This document shows positions 19,522 to 28,351 of a DNA stretch of 64,000 bases, one piece after another. Under the pieces are notes generated by a model, which was not told the DNA's origin, did not search any database, and saw nothing but the letters and a program-made list of their open reading frames with translations. Numbering within the stretch: the stretch's first letter is position 1; each line of letters opens with the position of its first letter. Origin of the DNA: Enterococcus rivorum (GTDB taxonomy: Bacteria > Bacillota > Bacilli > Lactobacillales > Enterococcaceae); contig NZ_MIEK01000034.1 of the NCBI RefSeq assembly GCF_001742285.1, forward strand, positions 107,762-171,761. The letters run 5' to 3'. Both the position numbers and the translations under genes were made by a program.

Positions 19522-19971
19522 TTACGCTTCGTCTTTTTCTTTTAATACGTTTGCTAAAACTCCGTTGACAAATTTTCTTGAATGATCGTCGCTATATTTT
19601 TTGGTTAATTCCAACGCTTCATCTAAGGCAACAGTATCCGGAACATCTCCGATATAATACATTTCGAAAATAGCCATTCTTAAAATGATTAAATCCATTT
19701 TAGCAATCCGGTTGATCGTCCAATTCTTTCCAAGATGCCCTTTTATTTTTTCATCTAATTCCACTTTTCGATCGCAAACACCGCCTACAAGAAGATCTAA
19801 ATAGACAGGTACAAACTCCTCGCCATCTTCACTAATAAATTCTCGCTCATCCAATTCTAAAGCATGGCTAATCGCATCTTTTTTAGTTAAATCTTGATTA
19901 AAATCTAAAGGAAATAGAGCTTGTAATGCTTTTTCCCGAATTTCATGGCGACTTAAATTCACTTTACTCAT
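19522..19971 (-). CDS. nusB: Transcription antitermination protein NusB
   Basis: A 149-residue RNA-binding protein that works with NusE/S10 at boxA during rRNA transcription. Typical features are LSRHEIREKALQALFPLDF at the N-terminus, NRIAKMDLIILRMAIFEMYY and NGVLANVLKE at the end. The start at 19971 (MSKVNLSRHE) lies inside the end of yqhY (8-base overlap), so translation is probably coupled. Confidence 0.95.
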   Translation of the reverse strand: MSKVNLSRHEIREKALQALFPLDFNQDLTKKDAISHALELDEREFISEDGEEFVPVYLDLLVGGVCDRKVELDEKIKGHLGKNWTINRIAKMDLIILRMAIFEMYYIGDVPDTVALDEALELTKKYSDDHSRKFVNGVLANVLKEKDEA

Positions 19972-20389
19972 TCTCTTCTCCATTTTCTGGGAATAATTCA
20001 TCAAAATCTGGTTTTGGTAATTTTTCTGGCACTACAGCTACTACGTGAATATTCACTTCTACCAAATCAATATCTGTCATAAATAGGACCTGTTGTTTTA
20101 CTCGATCTTGTATTTCTAGCGCTACTTTAGGAACAGATATCCCATAGTTTAGGTAGCAATAAATGTCCACTTTCAAGCCTTCTTCTTCAGCTCGTAAATA
20201 AATGCCTTTACCGTGAGAAGCACGACCTAAAAGTTCAGTCACGTTATTAGCAAATGTTCCACGCATGCCATAGACACCATCAACTTTTGATGCTGCAATG
20301 CCAATAATAACTTCTATTACTTCAGGTGCAATAACGATTTCTCCTAAAGCATCTTTCGTGTTAATCACTAAGTTTTTTTCATCGTTCAT
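19964..20389 (-). CDS. Asp23/Gls24 family protein (YqhY-like)
   Basis: A 141-residue member of the Asp23/Gls24 family, with IAPEVIEVIIGIAASKVDGV, GKGIYLRAEEEGLKVDIYCYLNYGI and the C-terminal VNIHVVAVV. In Firmicutes the copy next to nusB (YqhY) is linked to acetyl-CoA carboxylase control. AGGAGGA precedes the start. It is co-transcribed with nusB; the efp gene usually found just upstream in lactic acid bacteria is absent (see findings). Confidence 0.88.
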   Translation of the reverse strand: MNDEKNLVINTKDALGEIVIAPEVIEVIIGIAASKVDGVYGMRGTFANNVTELLGRASHGKGIYLRAEEEGLKVDIYCYLNYGISVPKVALEIQDRVKQQVLFMTDIDLVEVNIHVVAVVPEKLPKPDFDELFPENGEENE

Positions 20390-20630
20390 TTCTATATCCT
20401 CCTATTGGTTACGCATGAATGATATGCGAGCCGCTTTGTGTGTCCAGACCAACAATTACTTAATCAACAAAATAAGCGATTCGTTAATGTTATTGTTAGG
20501 TTGCACTACAGTCGTTTGGGCTAAATAGCTTATGATTTTTAACTCGTTCTTAGTTTATCATTAAATGGACTGTTTCGCTACAAGAAAAGGCGCACGAACT
20601 TATCGATTCCTTTACACTCTCATTAAATAC

Positions 20631-21695
20631 TTATAAAACAATCAATTCTTTAGGAGAGTGAGTCAAAATACGATTTCCTTTTTCGGTAATCAACAAGTCA
20701 TCTTCGATTCTTACACCACCTAAACCTGGTAAATAAATTCCTGGTTCATCCGTGATGACATTACCTGCAACAAATTGTTTGTCTGATTTAAATGACACGT
20801 TAGGTCCTTCATGGATTTCTAAACCAATTCCATGTCCTGTACTATGACCAAAGGCTTCTCCGTATCCAAATGAAGCAATATAATCACGAGCGATAGCATC
20901 TAATTGAATCCCTGTCAATCCAGGTCTTGCTTCATCTAACACCTTCAGTTGGGCATCCAAAACAATCTGATGAATTTCTTTTAACTTACTATCAGGTTCT
21001 CCAAGTGCAAAAGTTCGAGTCATATCAGAGACATAGCCTTGATAATAACAGCCAAAATCTAACGTAATCAGGTCTCCTTTTTCAATAATCTTCTCACTTG
21101 CTACACCATGAGGCATTGCAGAACGAGCACCACTGGCAACGATCGTTTCAAAAGAAACACCTGTAGCGCCTAATGAACGCATGTAAAAATCTAATTGATT
21201 GGCTACTTCAATTTCACTCATTCCTGGCTTAATGACTGTTAAAATATGCTTAAACCCAGCGTCAGCAATCTGACAAGCTTTTTCAATAATCGCGACTTCT
21301 TCTTCATCTTTCACTTCACGAAGCTCTTCAATCATTCCAGCTACTGGTACAAGTTCACAAGGAGATATTTCTTCTAGCGCACTGTACTCCGCAAAACTTA
21401 CATGCATCTCTTCAAAAGCAATATTCTCTAGTTGCTCTTTTTCAAGAATTGAAACCACTTCTTCAAAAATTGGACCCGTATTTTTGATAATTTCAAACCC
21501 TTTTGCTTGTATCGCAGCTTGTTCCGTATAACGAAAATCAGTTACGAAAAAAGCCTTTCTCATAGTAATAATAGCCAACCCAGTCGTTCCTGTAAAATTA
21601 GTTAAATAACGAAGATTGTAAGGGCTTGTTACTAAAAAACTCGAAAGATCATTTTTTTTCATCATTTCACGTAATTTATTGACTCTGTTCATCAT
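20631..21695 (-). CDS. pepP: Xaa-Pro aminopeptidase
   Basis: A 354-residue M24 metallopeptidase that removes N-terminal residues before proline. The five metal ligands are visible: ITLDFGCYYQGYVSDMTRTF (two Asp), GHSTGHGIGLEIHEGP (His), TDEPGIYLPG (Glu) and VRIEDDLLIT (Glu). The N-terminal creatinase-like domain begins MNRVNKLREMMKK. It lies upstream of yqhY-nusB on the same strand, with a 240-base gap where efp is expected. Confidence 0.92.
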   Translation of the reverse strand: MMNRVNKLREMMKKNDLSSFLVTSPYNLRYLTNFTGTTGLAIITMRKAFFVTDFRYTEQAAIQAKGFEIIKNTGPIFEEVVSILEKEQLENIAFEEMHVSFAEYSALEEISPCELVPVAGMIEELREVKDEEEVAIIEKACQIADAGFKHILTVIKPGMSEIEVANQLDFYMRSLGATGVSFETIVASGARSAMPHGVASEKIIEKGDLITLDFGCYYQGYVSDMTRTFALGEPDSKLKEIHQIVLDAQLKVLDEARPGLTGIQLDAIARDYIASFGYGEAFGHSTGHGIGLEIHEGPNVSFKSDKQFVAGNVITDEPGIYLPGLGGVRIEDDLLITEKGNRILTHSPKELIVL

Positions 21696-21871
21696 ACTTC
21701 ATATCCTTCTTTCTACCATTTCTTCTTTACCATTATAGCAAAGATCGTTTTCAGACACATCCTAAATGAATTAATCCTATAAATTATTCTAAAGGTTTCC
21801 TTTTTAAGGCTCCTCTTAACTCTTTTTTTATTATTTTAAGTTAGAATTAGTCATGAAAGAGAGGTTCATGA

Positions 21872-22684
21872 ATGAAAAAAAGAATTATTCTACTCACGCT
21901 ATTATTGCTATTACTAAGCATCCCTATTTACGCTTTTTTTATAGAACCAAAAAGAATTGTCATTCATACTCACAAACTTGGCGAAGAAAACGGGCAGCAA
22001 CCACTTAAAATCGTTCAGCTTTCAGATATTCATATCCAAGAAAATTACTCTATCGAACAGCTAGAGAAAATTGTTACCAAAACAAATGCTCTAAAACCAG
22101 ATATTGTTACTTTTACTGGAGATCTATTTGATAATTATGCTGAATACGGACCAACAGAACAAGTAGCTCAAACTCTCAATAAATTATCTGCTCCCTTAGG
22201 AAAGTTCGCTATTTTTGGTAATCATGATTATGGCGGTGGTGCCGTTCGCATCTATCCTGATATTCTAGCTGCTGCTGGTTTTCAATTATTACAAAATAGC
22301 GGAACAACTGTCTCTTTGCAAAATGGTCAGTCCATCTATATCGGTGGATTAGATGATGCTTTGCTTGGTTCTCCTTCCATTCCAGATGCTTTAGCAAATA
22401 AAAATAGCAATGACTATACTATTTTATTAAGTCATGAGCCTGATGCTGTAGATCTTTTTTCCACAGAAGATATTCAATTAATTCTATCGGGGCATAGTCA
22501 TGGTGGGCAAGTAAAGATTCCTTTTTTTCCTATAAAAAATATAATGGCTGAAAAATATTTTGCTGGCTTTTACAAACTTTCAGAAAAGACTACTCTTTTT
22601 GTAAACACTGGGCTCGGGACAACCGCAATCCCAGTAAGATTAGGGGTCCCTCCTGAAATCACTTTGTTTAATGTCTATCTTTAG
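21872..22684 (+). CDS. Membrane-anchored metallophosphoesterase (YaeI-like)
   Basis: A 270-residue calcineurin-like phosphoesterase with an N-terminal signal-anchor helix (residues 5-24). Metal-binding motifs follow in order: LSDIHIQ, FTGDLFDN, GNHDYGG, LSHEPD and SGHSHGGQ. Relatives act on phosphodiesters at the outer face of the membrane; the substrate cannot be inferred. It is monocistronic and divergent from pepP. Confidence 0.88.
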   Translation: MKKRIILLTLLLLLLSIPIYAFFIEPKRIVIHTHKLGEENGQQPLKIVQLSDIHIQENYSIEQLEKIVTKTNALKPDIVTFTGDLFDNYAEYGPTEQVAQTLNKLSAPLGKFAIFGNHDYGGGAVRIYPDILAAAGFQLLQNSGTTVSLQNGQSIYIGGLDDALLGSPSIPDALANKNSNDYTILLSHEPDAVDLFSTEDIQLILSGHSHGGQVKIPFFPIKNIMAEKYFAGFYKLSEKTTLFVNTGLGTTAIPVRLGVPPEITLFNVYL

Positions 22685-22718
22685 TCCATTCAATAAGATA
22701 AACTCTAATTTATACAAT

Positions 22719-22768
22719 AAAAAGTAGACGGACAAAAAACTAACTTGTTTTTTTATCCGTCTACTTTT
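22719..22768. terminator. Bidirectional terminator, phosphoesterase / coiled-coil gene
   Basis: AAAAGTAGACGGA-cAAAAAAC pairs with GTTTTTTt-ATCCGTCTACTTTT across a 6-base loop. The stem is long and A/T-flanked, and sits between two convergent genes. Confidence 0.85.
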
Positions 22769-24223
22769 CTATTTTATTAACAAACCATGATCACTTAAAA
22801 TATGTTCTAAATACTGATTTAAAGATTCATAGCTCTTTAATTGTTCCCAATCATTCCTATTTACAAACAATACATTCTTACTTACAAAAGGAATCGTGTA
22901 ATCGCTAGGATTTAAACCCTCTAAGAAAGTAGAAAGATTTTCCATGTAGTCTTGATAAGCAGGCAGGTCATATAAATTAAATAGCTCTTTTGAAAATTGG
23001 CTAGAAATATTTGACCAGTTAAACTCACAAAAAGTGATTCGATTGACTATATCTAGAAATTCTTCTTTACTCACTTTTACTTTTTTGTTTTTAGGAGAAT
23101 TTTCGCTGCTGTTTGAAAATAGCTCTCTACAAGCTTCATGTTCCTTAATTAACGGATTTTCCTTATTACTAATTGTTATTTCCTGTTGCATATTGTTTTT
23201 TATTTCTTGATGATTCAATAAACTTTCAGAATCTGTCGTCACACCAGACAAATTGGTTTGTTCATTTGATTGTTCTTTATAAAATCGCTTTTTACCGTCG
23301 TTTAAATCGACTTTCAACTCATCTATTGTACGTTTTAATACAGCCACTTCCTCAAACAATTGTTGCACTTCTTTTCCTTTCTCAATGGTCACTGATGCTT
23401 TTGGTTTAGCTGTACTTTCTTCTAAATATTCTGTGAGCTTTGACTCAATATTACTCAATGTTGTAGTCAAACTTCGATGTGTTTCTTCTATAATAGCAAT
23501 TTTCTTTTTATCATTAATAACTCTTGACTCTAAACGTTCAACTGTTTGCATTAAATAATCAAACTTAACTAACAGCTTTTGGTTTCCCTCTTCAAAAAAC
23601 TGTCGCTGTTCTTTTCGATATTTATCCTGCAAATTTTCGGTCACTTTATCACTTATTTGAATTTTTCCATCTATTTTTTCGATTTGAATCCCGTTATTTT
23701 TCAAAATGCCAAGAATATTATTGATCTCCGCCTGCATTTTGTCATTTTGAAGATCCGATTTCTCTGATAATTTTTCGATTGATTTTTCTACGCTAACTAA
23801 TGAATCCGTCACTTTATTTTCAGTAGTTTCTATTGTTGAATTGGAAGTATCGCTATTCTTTTCGTTCTCACTTAAAGTTTGAACTAAAAACAGTAACTCT
23901 TGTTTCAGCCCTTTTATTCGACTTTTAATCATTTTCTGACTATGTATTATGCAAAAAGAGAGAGAGACTTCACTGTCTTTTGAAAAATCTAAACACCCAT
24001 CAACAATCTCAAAATCACTGTGACGCTTTTGAAAAGACTCCAACATCCCCACACATTTCTCTTCAAACTGTTCCTCAGACCAATCATAATTAAAAAAAGA
24101 AAGTTTTATTTCTCTTTTGATTCTTTCAAACTGTTGTTCCTCAATTCCCTTTGAGTCATTGCTATGTAGAGTTGTGTCCTGTTCCTTAAAAAACTTCACT
24201 TCACAATATTTAAATCCAGCCAT
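22769..24223 (-). CDS. Unrecognised soluble coiled-coil protein
   Basis: A 484-residue protein that I do not recognise. It has no signal peptide or membrane segment. An N-terminal globular part (about 1-110, with aromatic NYDWSEEQFEEKC and LSFCIIHSQKM) is followed by a long region rich in E, K, Q and S with heptad-like spacing (about 110-310), a low-complexity linker, and a C-terminal globular part (about 375-484, VSKEEFLDIVNRITFCEFNW). The layout suggests a scaffold or tether. AGGAAC precedes the start. It is monocistronic, with about 730 bases of non-coding DNA upstream. Confidence 0.7.
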   Translation of the reverse strand: MAGFKYCEVKFFKEQDTTLHSNDSKGIEEQQFERIKREIKLSFFNYDWSEEQFEEKCVGMLESFQKRHSDFEIVDGCLDFSKDSEVSLSFCIIHSQKMIKSRIKGLKQELLFLVQTLSENEKNSDTSNSTIETTENKVTDSLVSVEKSIEKLSEKSDLQNDKMQAEINNILGILKNNGIQIEKIDGKIQISDKVTENLQDKYRKEQRQFFEEGNQKLLVKFDYLMQTVERLESRVINDKKKIAIIEETHRSLTTTLSNIESKLTEYLEESTAKPKASVTIEKGKEVQQLFEEVAVLKRTIDELKVDLNDGKKRFYKEQSNEQTNLSGVTTDSESLLNHQEIKNNMQQEITISNKENPLIKEHEACRELFSNSSENSPKNKKVKVSKEEFLDIVNRITFCEFNWSNISSQFSKELFNLYDLPAYQDYMENLSTFLEGLNPSDYTIPFVSKNVLFVNRNDWEQLKSYESLNQYLEHILSDHGLLIK

Positions 24224-24846
24224 TCCTGTTCCTCATTTCTTAAAATCTTCATACTAATCAATTTTTCAATAAAATAGCAAATCGTATTATGCCGGATAAG
24301 AGGCTGTGCATTTCTACAGAAAAATAACACCTAGCTATTATCCCCCCAATAATGAGTTTAACATAAAATCTCTATAAATCTACTTAATTCACAATAAATA
24401 AAGAAACAAATAGAAGATATATTTTTTCTTAGCATCCAAATAAACAGGTTTAAAGTACTAGTCTGTACTAATATAACAACAATGAAATATACTTCTGAAA
24501 ATAGATTACATTCGGAAAGAATTCTTCTCTAAAAAATTATTTAAAATACATATATATAATAAATAATTAAACGAGAATTCTGATTATAAAAATGAAAAAC
24601 AAAGGAATTTATAGATAAAAAGGACGTCAAATTTAACACTTCATTAAAAAATAATTTAAGTTCCAACAGAAATACATCTAAACAGTAGCCTTTAAAGATT
24701 TAGCGTAAAATTCCATAGAGAACAATCACAATAACTCCAACTTTTTTCTTAAATAGTAGAATAACCAGTAAACGAAATTCCCGATAAATAAATTATTGAT
24801 AATCTATAGAATAAAAGAAAGTAAAAACGATAATTTCCTAAGAAAA
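24224..24846. other. AT-rich non-coding region
   Basis: About 620 bases with very high AT and stop codons in all frames. A possible promoter for the coiled-coil gene is TTGCTA, 18 bases, TAGTAT near 24260-24290 on the minus strand. No RNA gene or gene remnant was recognised. Confidence 0.4.
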
Positions 24847-24888
24847 CAAAAAAGAGTAAAAAAAACTAAATCAATGTTTTTTCACTCT
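24847..24888 (-). terminator. Intrinsic terminator of the SHOCT gene
   Basis: AGAGT-a-AAAAAAAC at 24853-24866 pairs with GTTTTTTcACTCT at 24876-24888; on the minus strand a T-run follows. It lies about 65 bases after the stop. Confidence 0.65.
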
Positions 24889-24953
24889 AAAAAATTAATT
24901 TGGAATCTGTCAAAGTCTTCTTGTAAAAACCTACTAACTTATGTCTTTTTACT

Positions 24954-25268
24954 CTACTTTTTCAACAGTTCTTTTTTCCTTAAATATTCTTCTTCTGTAA
25001 TATTCCCAGTTGCAAACTCTCTATCCAAGATATCAAATGCAGAATCAATCTTGTTGGAATGATCATTTGTCAGACTTTTATTCGTATCTTTTGAATTAAA
25101 ATAGTACATCACTAAAAAAATGATCCCTAATATAATAATTATTCCAATTCCCAACATATACATCCATCCTCCATTATGATAATACATTCCTCTATGCCCC
25201 AACGCTTGGCACCCATTTTTATATGCTTCTTGAGTATTTCCATCAAACCAGTTTTGATAATGCATCAT
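24954..25268 (-). CDS. SHOCT domain membrane protein
   Basis: A 104-residue protein with a His/Tyr/Gly-rich N-terminus, one membrane helix (about residues 36-58) and a C-terminal SHOCT motif (IDSAFDILDREFATGNITEEEYLRKKELL, here split by position at residues 75-103). SHOCT domains occur at the ends of many small membrane proteins and are thought to mediate oligomerisation. GAAAGGGGC precedes the start. It stands alone between two AT-rich gaps. Confidence 0.75.
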   Translation of the reverse strand: MMHYQNWFDGNTQEAYKNGCQALGHRGMYYHNGGWMYMLGIGIIIILGIIFLVMYYFNSKDTNKSLTNDHSNKIDSAFDILDREFATGNITEEEYLRKKELLKK

Positions 25269-25901
25269 AGAAAGCCCCTTTCAATTTTTTTTACAGAACT
25301 AATAATAGTAGGAATATGTGTCAAAAAAGTGTCGAAAACTAACAAACTTGAAAATAGGATACTTGCAATCCATATTTTTTACAAGAATAATAAAAAAGAG
25401 TAACTGTATTATCTTATTTCAGCTACAAAAAAGACACTATTTATATGTATTATTAAAAATCAATAAATAATGACGCGAATTTAATAAAATAAATCGTAAA
25501 AATCAGTTTTCTGCTTGAAGACAATCAAAAAAAATGATATTGTTGTGCTAAGATTTCACTAGAAAATACCTTACATTTTATACTAAATTACTTTATTCAA
25601 AACTTCAGACTATTTTAATTGATTAACTTTGACATCAATTAAGATAAATAAAACGCCTAAATAATGTTGTCAACTCTTCCCCAAGGTTTTCAATAAACAT
25701 TATTTAGACGTTTTTTCCGATGCACACTATAGACTTTACAACATTCTCTTTAAATTATCAACAAAAATGAAATCTTTTTTCGTATATTGAATTTTTCTGA
25801 TTTTTTATCTTGCAAACTAAATTTTTTTTAGAAAAAAATCAATTCACTAGTTTTAATAAATAGCATTGACTATGGTATTCAATTCTTTAATTTTCCAAAT
25901 A
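25269..25901. other. AT-rich non-coding region with one strong hairpin
   Basis: About 630 bases without a coding frame. The only clear structure is the inverted repeat at 25650-25713. No promoter with good spacing was found on either strand. Confidence 0.4.
25650..25713. other. Long stem-loop with T-run, terminator or small RNA end
   Basis: The arm 25650-25667 pairs with 25696-25713 over 18 bases with one mismatch, enclosing a 28-base loop, and is followed on the plus strand by TTTTTT. It lies over 200 bases from rpmA and over 380 from the SHOCT start, so it does not terminate either gene. Confidence 0.5.
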
Positions 25902-25942
25902 AAAAAATTCTACTCCCTATGAAACAAGGAATAGAATTTTTT
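25902..25942 (-). terminator. Intrinsic terminator of rplU-prp-rpmA
   Basis: AAAAATTCTACTCC pairs with GGAATAGAATTTTT (one G-U pair) around an 11-base loop, 11 bases after the rpmA stop, with a T-run on the minus strand. Confidence 0.85.
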
Positions 25943-25952
25943 AGTTCAATTA

Positions 25953-26237
25953 TTATTGTGCTACTGGGTAAACAGACACTTGTTTTTTGTCGCGGCCTTT
26001 ACGCTCAAAACGTACTACGCCATCAACTTTAGCAAACAAAGTATCATCTCCACCAATCCCAACGTTTACTCCTGGGTAAATTTTAGTTCCGCGTTGACGG
26101 TATAAAATTGATCCACCAGTAACTGTTTGTCCGTCAGCACGTTTAGCACCTAGACGTTTAGATTCTGAATCACGACCATTGGAAGTAGAACCTCCACCTT
26201 TTTTATGGGCGAAAAATTGTAAGTTCATTTTTAACAT
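25953..26237 (-). CDS. rpmA: 50S ribosomal protein L27
   Basis: A 94-residue ribosomal protein with the Firmicutes N-terminal extension [17 protein letters not shown]. In Staphylococcus and relatives the extension is cut after QFF by the protease Prp, which is encoded immediately upstream here. The mature N-terminus reaches into the peptidyl transferase centre. The [15 protein letters not shown] and [15 protein letters not shown] motifs confirm identity. Confidence 0.98.
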   Translation of the reverse strand: MLKMNLQFFAHKKGGGSTSNGRDSESKRLGAKRADGQTVTGGSILYRQRGTKIYPGVNVGIGGDDTLFAKVDGVVRFERKGRDKKQVSVYPVAQ

Positions 26238-26255
26238 TCGTCTGCACCTCCTATT

Positions 26256-26594
26256 TTAGTTTATAGTTGTAATCTGAACAAATTCAGAATTTTCTACTGC
26301 AACAGATTGTAAACCTAATAATAGATTTTCCAATAAGATTTGAGAAATATTGACTTGTTCTTGATTAATATCAGTTATTGTCTCAACATACATATATCCG
26401 CCTTCTTTTTCATCCATATCGATAATCGGTTCAAAACCCGCTAAGGCCTCAATCCCATTACATGTACTAAAAGTTAGGACAGATACTGCTGCACAAACAA
26501 TATCCTCACCTGGTTCTGCTGCTTCAGCATGTCCAGTTATTTCAAATGAAACGATTTGACCCGAGTCATTTCGCTTAAAAGAGCCCTTAATCAT
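26256..26594 (-). CDS. prp: Ribosomal-processing cysteine protease Prp
   Basis: A 112-residue protease that removes the N-terminal extension of L27. The catalytic pair is visible as His22 (TGHAEAAE) and Cys34 (DIVCAAVSVL), the same positions as in the S. aureus enzyme. It lies between rplU and rpmA as usual. Confidence 0.95.
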   Translation of the reverse strand: MIKGSFKRNDSGQIVSFEITGHAEAAEPGEDIVCAAVSVLTFSTCNGIEALAGFEPIIDMDEKEGGYMYVETITDINQEQVNISQILLENLLLGLQSVAVENSEFVQITTIN

Positions 26595-26625
26595 AAATTA
26601 GCAGGCCTTCTTTCTTAAACAACGA

Positions 26626-26934
26626 TTACCCGTTGATTGCATCAATGACAACTTTTGTATACGGTTGACGATGACCTTGTTTGCGGTGTGAATGTTTCTT
26701 AGGTTTGTATTGGAAAGTAACGACTTTCTTTTGTTTGCCGTGTTTTTCGACAGTTCCTTCAACAGTTGCACCTTTAACAGTTGGAGCACCTACTTTTGTA
26801 GATTCGCCACCCACTAAAATAACTTCGTCAAATACAACTTTTTCGCCAGCTTCTACGTCTAATTTTTCAACGTAAATTGCTTGACCGACTTCAACTTTTA
26901 CTTGTTTACCACCAGTTTTGATAATTGCGTACAT
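26626..26934 (-). CDS. rplU: 50S ribosomal protein L21
   Basis: A 102-residue ribosomal protein starting [18 protein letters not shown] and ending in the conserved [16 protein letters not shown]. Start at 26934 has AAGGAGGTG upstream. It is the first gene of rplU-prp-rpmA, preceded by a structured leader with its own promoter. Confidence 0.98.
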   Translation of the reverse strand: MYAIIKTGGKQVKVEVGQAIYVEKLDVEAGEKVVFDEVILVGGESTKVGAPTVKGATVEGTVEKHGKQKKVVTFQYKPKKHSHRKQGHRQPYTKVVIDAING

Positions 26935-26942
26935 GCTATAAA

Positions 26943-27050
26943 GCACCTCCTTCTTTTAAACTTAGACTCGCCATCCCAAGTGACCCTTCAAACGAATGGT
27001 ACTTAACATAACTTGTTCTGTGCGGTTGTAGCTGTGGAGTCCACAATTAC
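26943..27050 (-). promoter_or_regulatory. Ribosomal protein L21 leader
   Basis: The 5' untranslated region between the promoter and rplU contains GACTCCACAGCTACAACC, then GCACAGAACAAG and further paired segments, resembling the L21 leader known upstream of rplU in Bacilli, thought to mediate autogenous control. Boundaries are approximate because no covariance model could be run. Confidence 0.7.
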
Positions 27051-27059
27051 AACATTAAT

Positions 27060-27088
27060 ATCATACCAAAATATGAAAGTCACGTCAA
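27060..27088 (-). promoter_or_regulatory. SigA-type promoter of the rplU operon
   Basis: On the minus strand TTGACG (27083-27088), a 17-base spacer, and TATGAT (27060-27065). It initiates about 20 bases before the leader element. Confidence 0.85.
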
Positions 27089-27154
27089 TGAAAACTTGTT
27101 TGATCGCTCTATTTGCTCATTTTAAATTTTTTTCGTTGTTATTTTAATTTCTGA

Positions 27155-27183
27155 TTGACATTACCTAGCTTCTTCTTTATAAT
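27155..27183 (+). promoter_or_regulatory. SigA-type promoter of tRNA-Arg
   Basis: A perfect consensus pair: TTGACA (27155-27160), 17-base spacer, TATAAT (27178-27183), about 28 bases before the tRNA. Confidence 0.92.
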
Positions 27184-27210
27184 AATGTTTGTTGTGTTAC
27201 ACAACTAATT

Positions 27211-27284
27211 GCGCCAATAGCTCAGCTGGATAGAGCACTCGCCTTCTAAGCGAGCGGTCGGGAGTTCGAATCTCTCTTGGCGTA
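27211..27284 (+). tRNA. tRNA-Arg (anticodon TCT)
   Basis: A 74-base cloverleaf. The acceptor arm GCGCCAA pairs with TTGGCGT (first pair G-U). The D-loop has AGCTCAGCTGGATAGAGC, the anticodon stem CTCGC/GCGAG encloses loop CTTCTAA with anticodon TCT, and the T-arm has GGGAGTTCGAATCTCTC. CCA is not encoded. It reads AGA codons. It has its own promoter and terminator and abuts the tail operon, which ends about 55 bases downstream. Confidence 0.97.
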
Positions 27285-27285
27285 T

Positions 27286-27331
27286 AAAAAAACGACTAAA
27301 CTTCTTTTAATTGAAGTTTAGTCGTTTTTTT
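27286..27331. terminator. Terminator between tRNA-Arg and the tail operon
   Basis: A near-perfect stem AACGACTAAACTTC / GAAGTTTAGTCGTT with a short loop, A-run on the left and T-run on the right. It ends tRNA transcription and serves as terminator for the convergent tail operon. Confidence 0.9.
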
Positions 27332-27339
27332 ATTTAATA

Positions 27340-27786
27340 TTAACTAGATGCTGGATAAGATAGTGTCAAATAAAATGAAGTTGTTGCGTTTGTCCAGTTA
27401 CAAATGAACAGTTGACCATTTCCATTAAACTGAAATGTTGCAGAATTTTGTTCAGGATACGATGTAGAACCGGCACTTGGTGCACCTACAACGTAGAATG
27501 TTTTTCCTGCTTCTGGTCTAAGTTTAGTTGGAATTGTCCCCATTATCAGCCAAGTTCCTCTGTCCCTATTTGCCTGAATACCATTTCCACGTAAAAAGGC
27601 AACTCCATTTATTAATCGTCCCTCTAAAGTTCCAGAAACTCCATTTATTAATGGAATATCTATCCATTCTGTTGTTTGAACATCTACTTTATTTTTTAAT
27701 TCATCTGCCAATCCAGTAACCGCACTCACATGTGTTTTTGGATACAACACTGTTCCATTTTCTTCTAATTGCACGATATCTGCCAT
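27340..27786 (-). CDS. Phage tail fibre/receptor-binding protein (terminal)
   Basis: A 148-residue protein, the last gene of the tail operon. The N-terminal part (MADIVQLEENGTVLYPKTHV) shares the P(K/E)THVxA module with the two proteins upstream. The rest is strand-rich with aromatic and Gly residues (LINGVAFLRGNGIQ, WLIMGTIPTKLRPEAG, FNGNGQLFICNW), consistent with a trimeric receptor-binding head. The specific receptor is unknown. Its ATG follows the preceding stop directly (TAATG). Confidence 0.7.
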   Translation of the reverse strand: MADIVQLEENGTVLYPKTHVSAVTGLADELKNKVDVQTTEWIDIPLINGVSGTLEGRLINGVAFLRGNGIQANRDRGTWLIMGTIPTKLRPEAGKTFYVVGAPSAGSTSYPEQNSATFQFNGNGQLFICNWTNATTSFYLTLSYPASS

Positions 27787-28124
27787 TATACTGATCCCAC
27801 CTTACTAAAAGTTATTGTTTGTAATGTATCGATTTTTTTCTTATCTGCCGCACTCAATAAACCATTGGTTGTTTGAGTTGCTACAGCCGTTGTTGTGGCA
27901 TTAATTCCAGCAGGTCCTTGATCTCCTTTAGGCCCCTGTGCTCCTGTTGCGCCGGTAGCTCCTTTTACTCCCTGTGGTCCAACTGCTCCAGCCGGTCCCT
28001 GTGGTCCAGTCGCTCCTGTATCACCTTTTTCACCTTTTACTGAGGTCAATCCTTCGACTGCATTCACGTGTGTCTTTGGAAAAACAACGACGCCGTCATT
28101 TTTTAATTCAACGATATCTGTCAT
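27786..28124 (-). CDS. Collagen-like phage fibre protein
   Basis: A 112-residue protein with the same N-terminal module (GVVVFPKTHVNAVEGL) and 14 Gly-X-Y triplets (about residues 32-73), followed by a short C-terminal region TNGLLSAADKKKIDTLQ, a sequence common in phage fibres. Collagen-like stretches in phage fibres form trimeric stalks. It overlaps its upstream neighbour by four bases. Confidence 0.75.
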   Translation of the reverse strand: MTDIVELKNDGVVVFPKTHVNAVEGLTSVKGEKGDTGATGPQGPAGAVGPQGVKGATGATGAQGPKGDQGPAGINATTTAVATQTTNGLLSAADKKKIDTLQTITFSKVGSV

Positions 28125-28351
28125 ACTACTCCCACCTTTTCGATTGTTATTTTACTTTCTGCAACCCCAAAATCTTTTGCTGTTAATGTGATATCGCCAG
28201 TTTTACCATTAATAGATGTCACACCTACTCCTGATGAGCCAAATTTTTCCAAACCGAGAATTGCTGATACATGGGTTTCTGGAAAAACTTGCCTTTGTAC
28301 ACCTGATTCATCTGTTTCCATCACTTTTTTTACTTCAACTTCATGTGCCAT
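28121..28351 (-). CDS. Small phage baseplate/fibre adaptor protein
   Basis: A 76-residue protein carrying the QVFPETHVSAILGL module, then SINGKTGDITLTAKDFGV, a sequence typical of siphophage fibre tips and adaptor proteins. It ends in KVGVV, where the codons also serve as ribosome site for the next gene. The role is inferred from position. Confidence 0.6.
   Translation of the reverse strand: MAHEVEVKKVMETDESGVQRQVFPETHVSAILGLEKFGSSGVGVTSINGKTGDITLTAKDFGVAESKITIEKVGVV

Noticed and set aside
24796..25062. Plus-strand frame opposite the SHOCT gene
   Set aside because: It has no start signal and overlaps the terminator and SHOCT-coding end; composition is that of AT-rich non-coding DNA.
27211..27284. 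tRNA-Arg as the attachment site of the tail locus
   Set aside because: Only 8 bases of the tRNA 3' end (CTCTCTTG) recur beyond the operon's other side, far too short for an att repeat, and no integrase is present.
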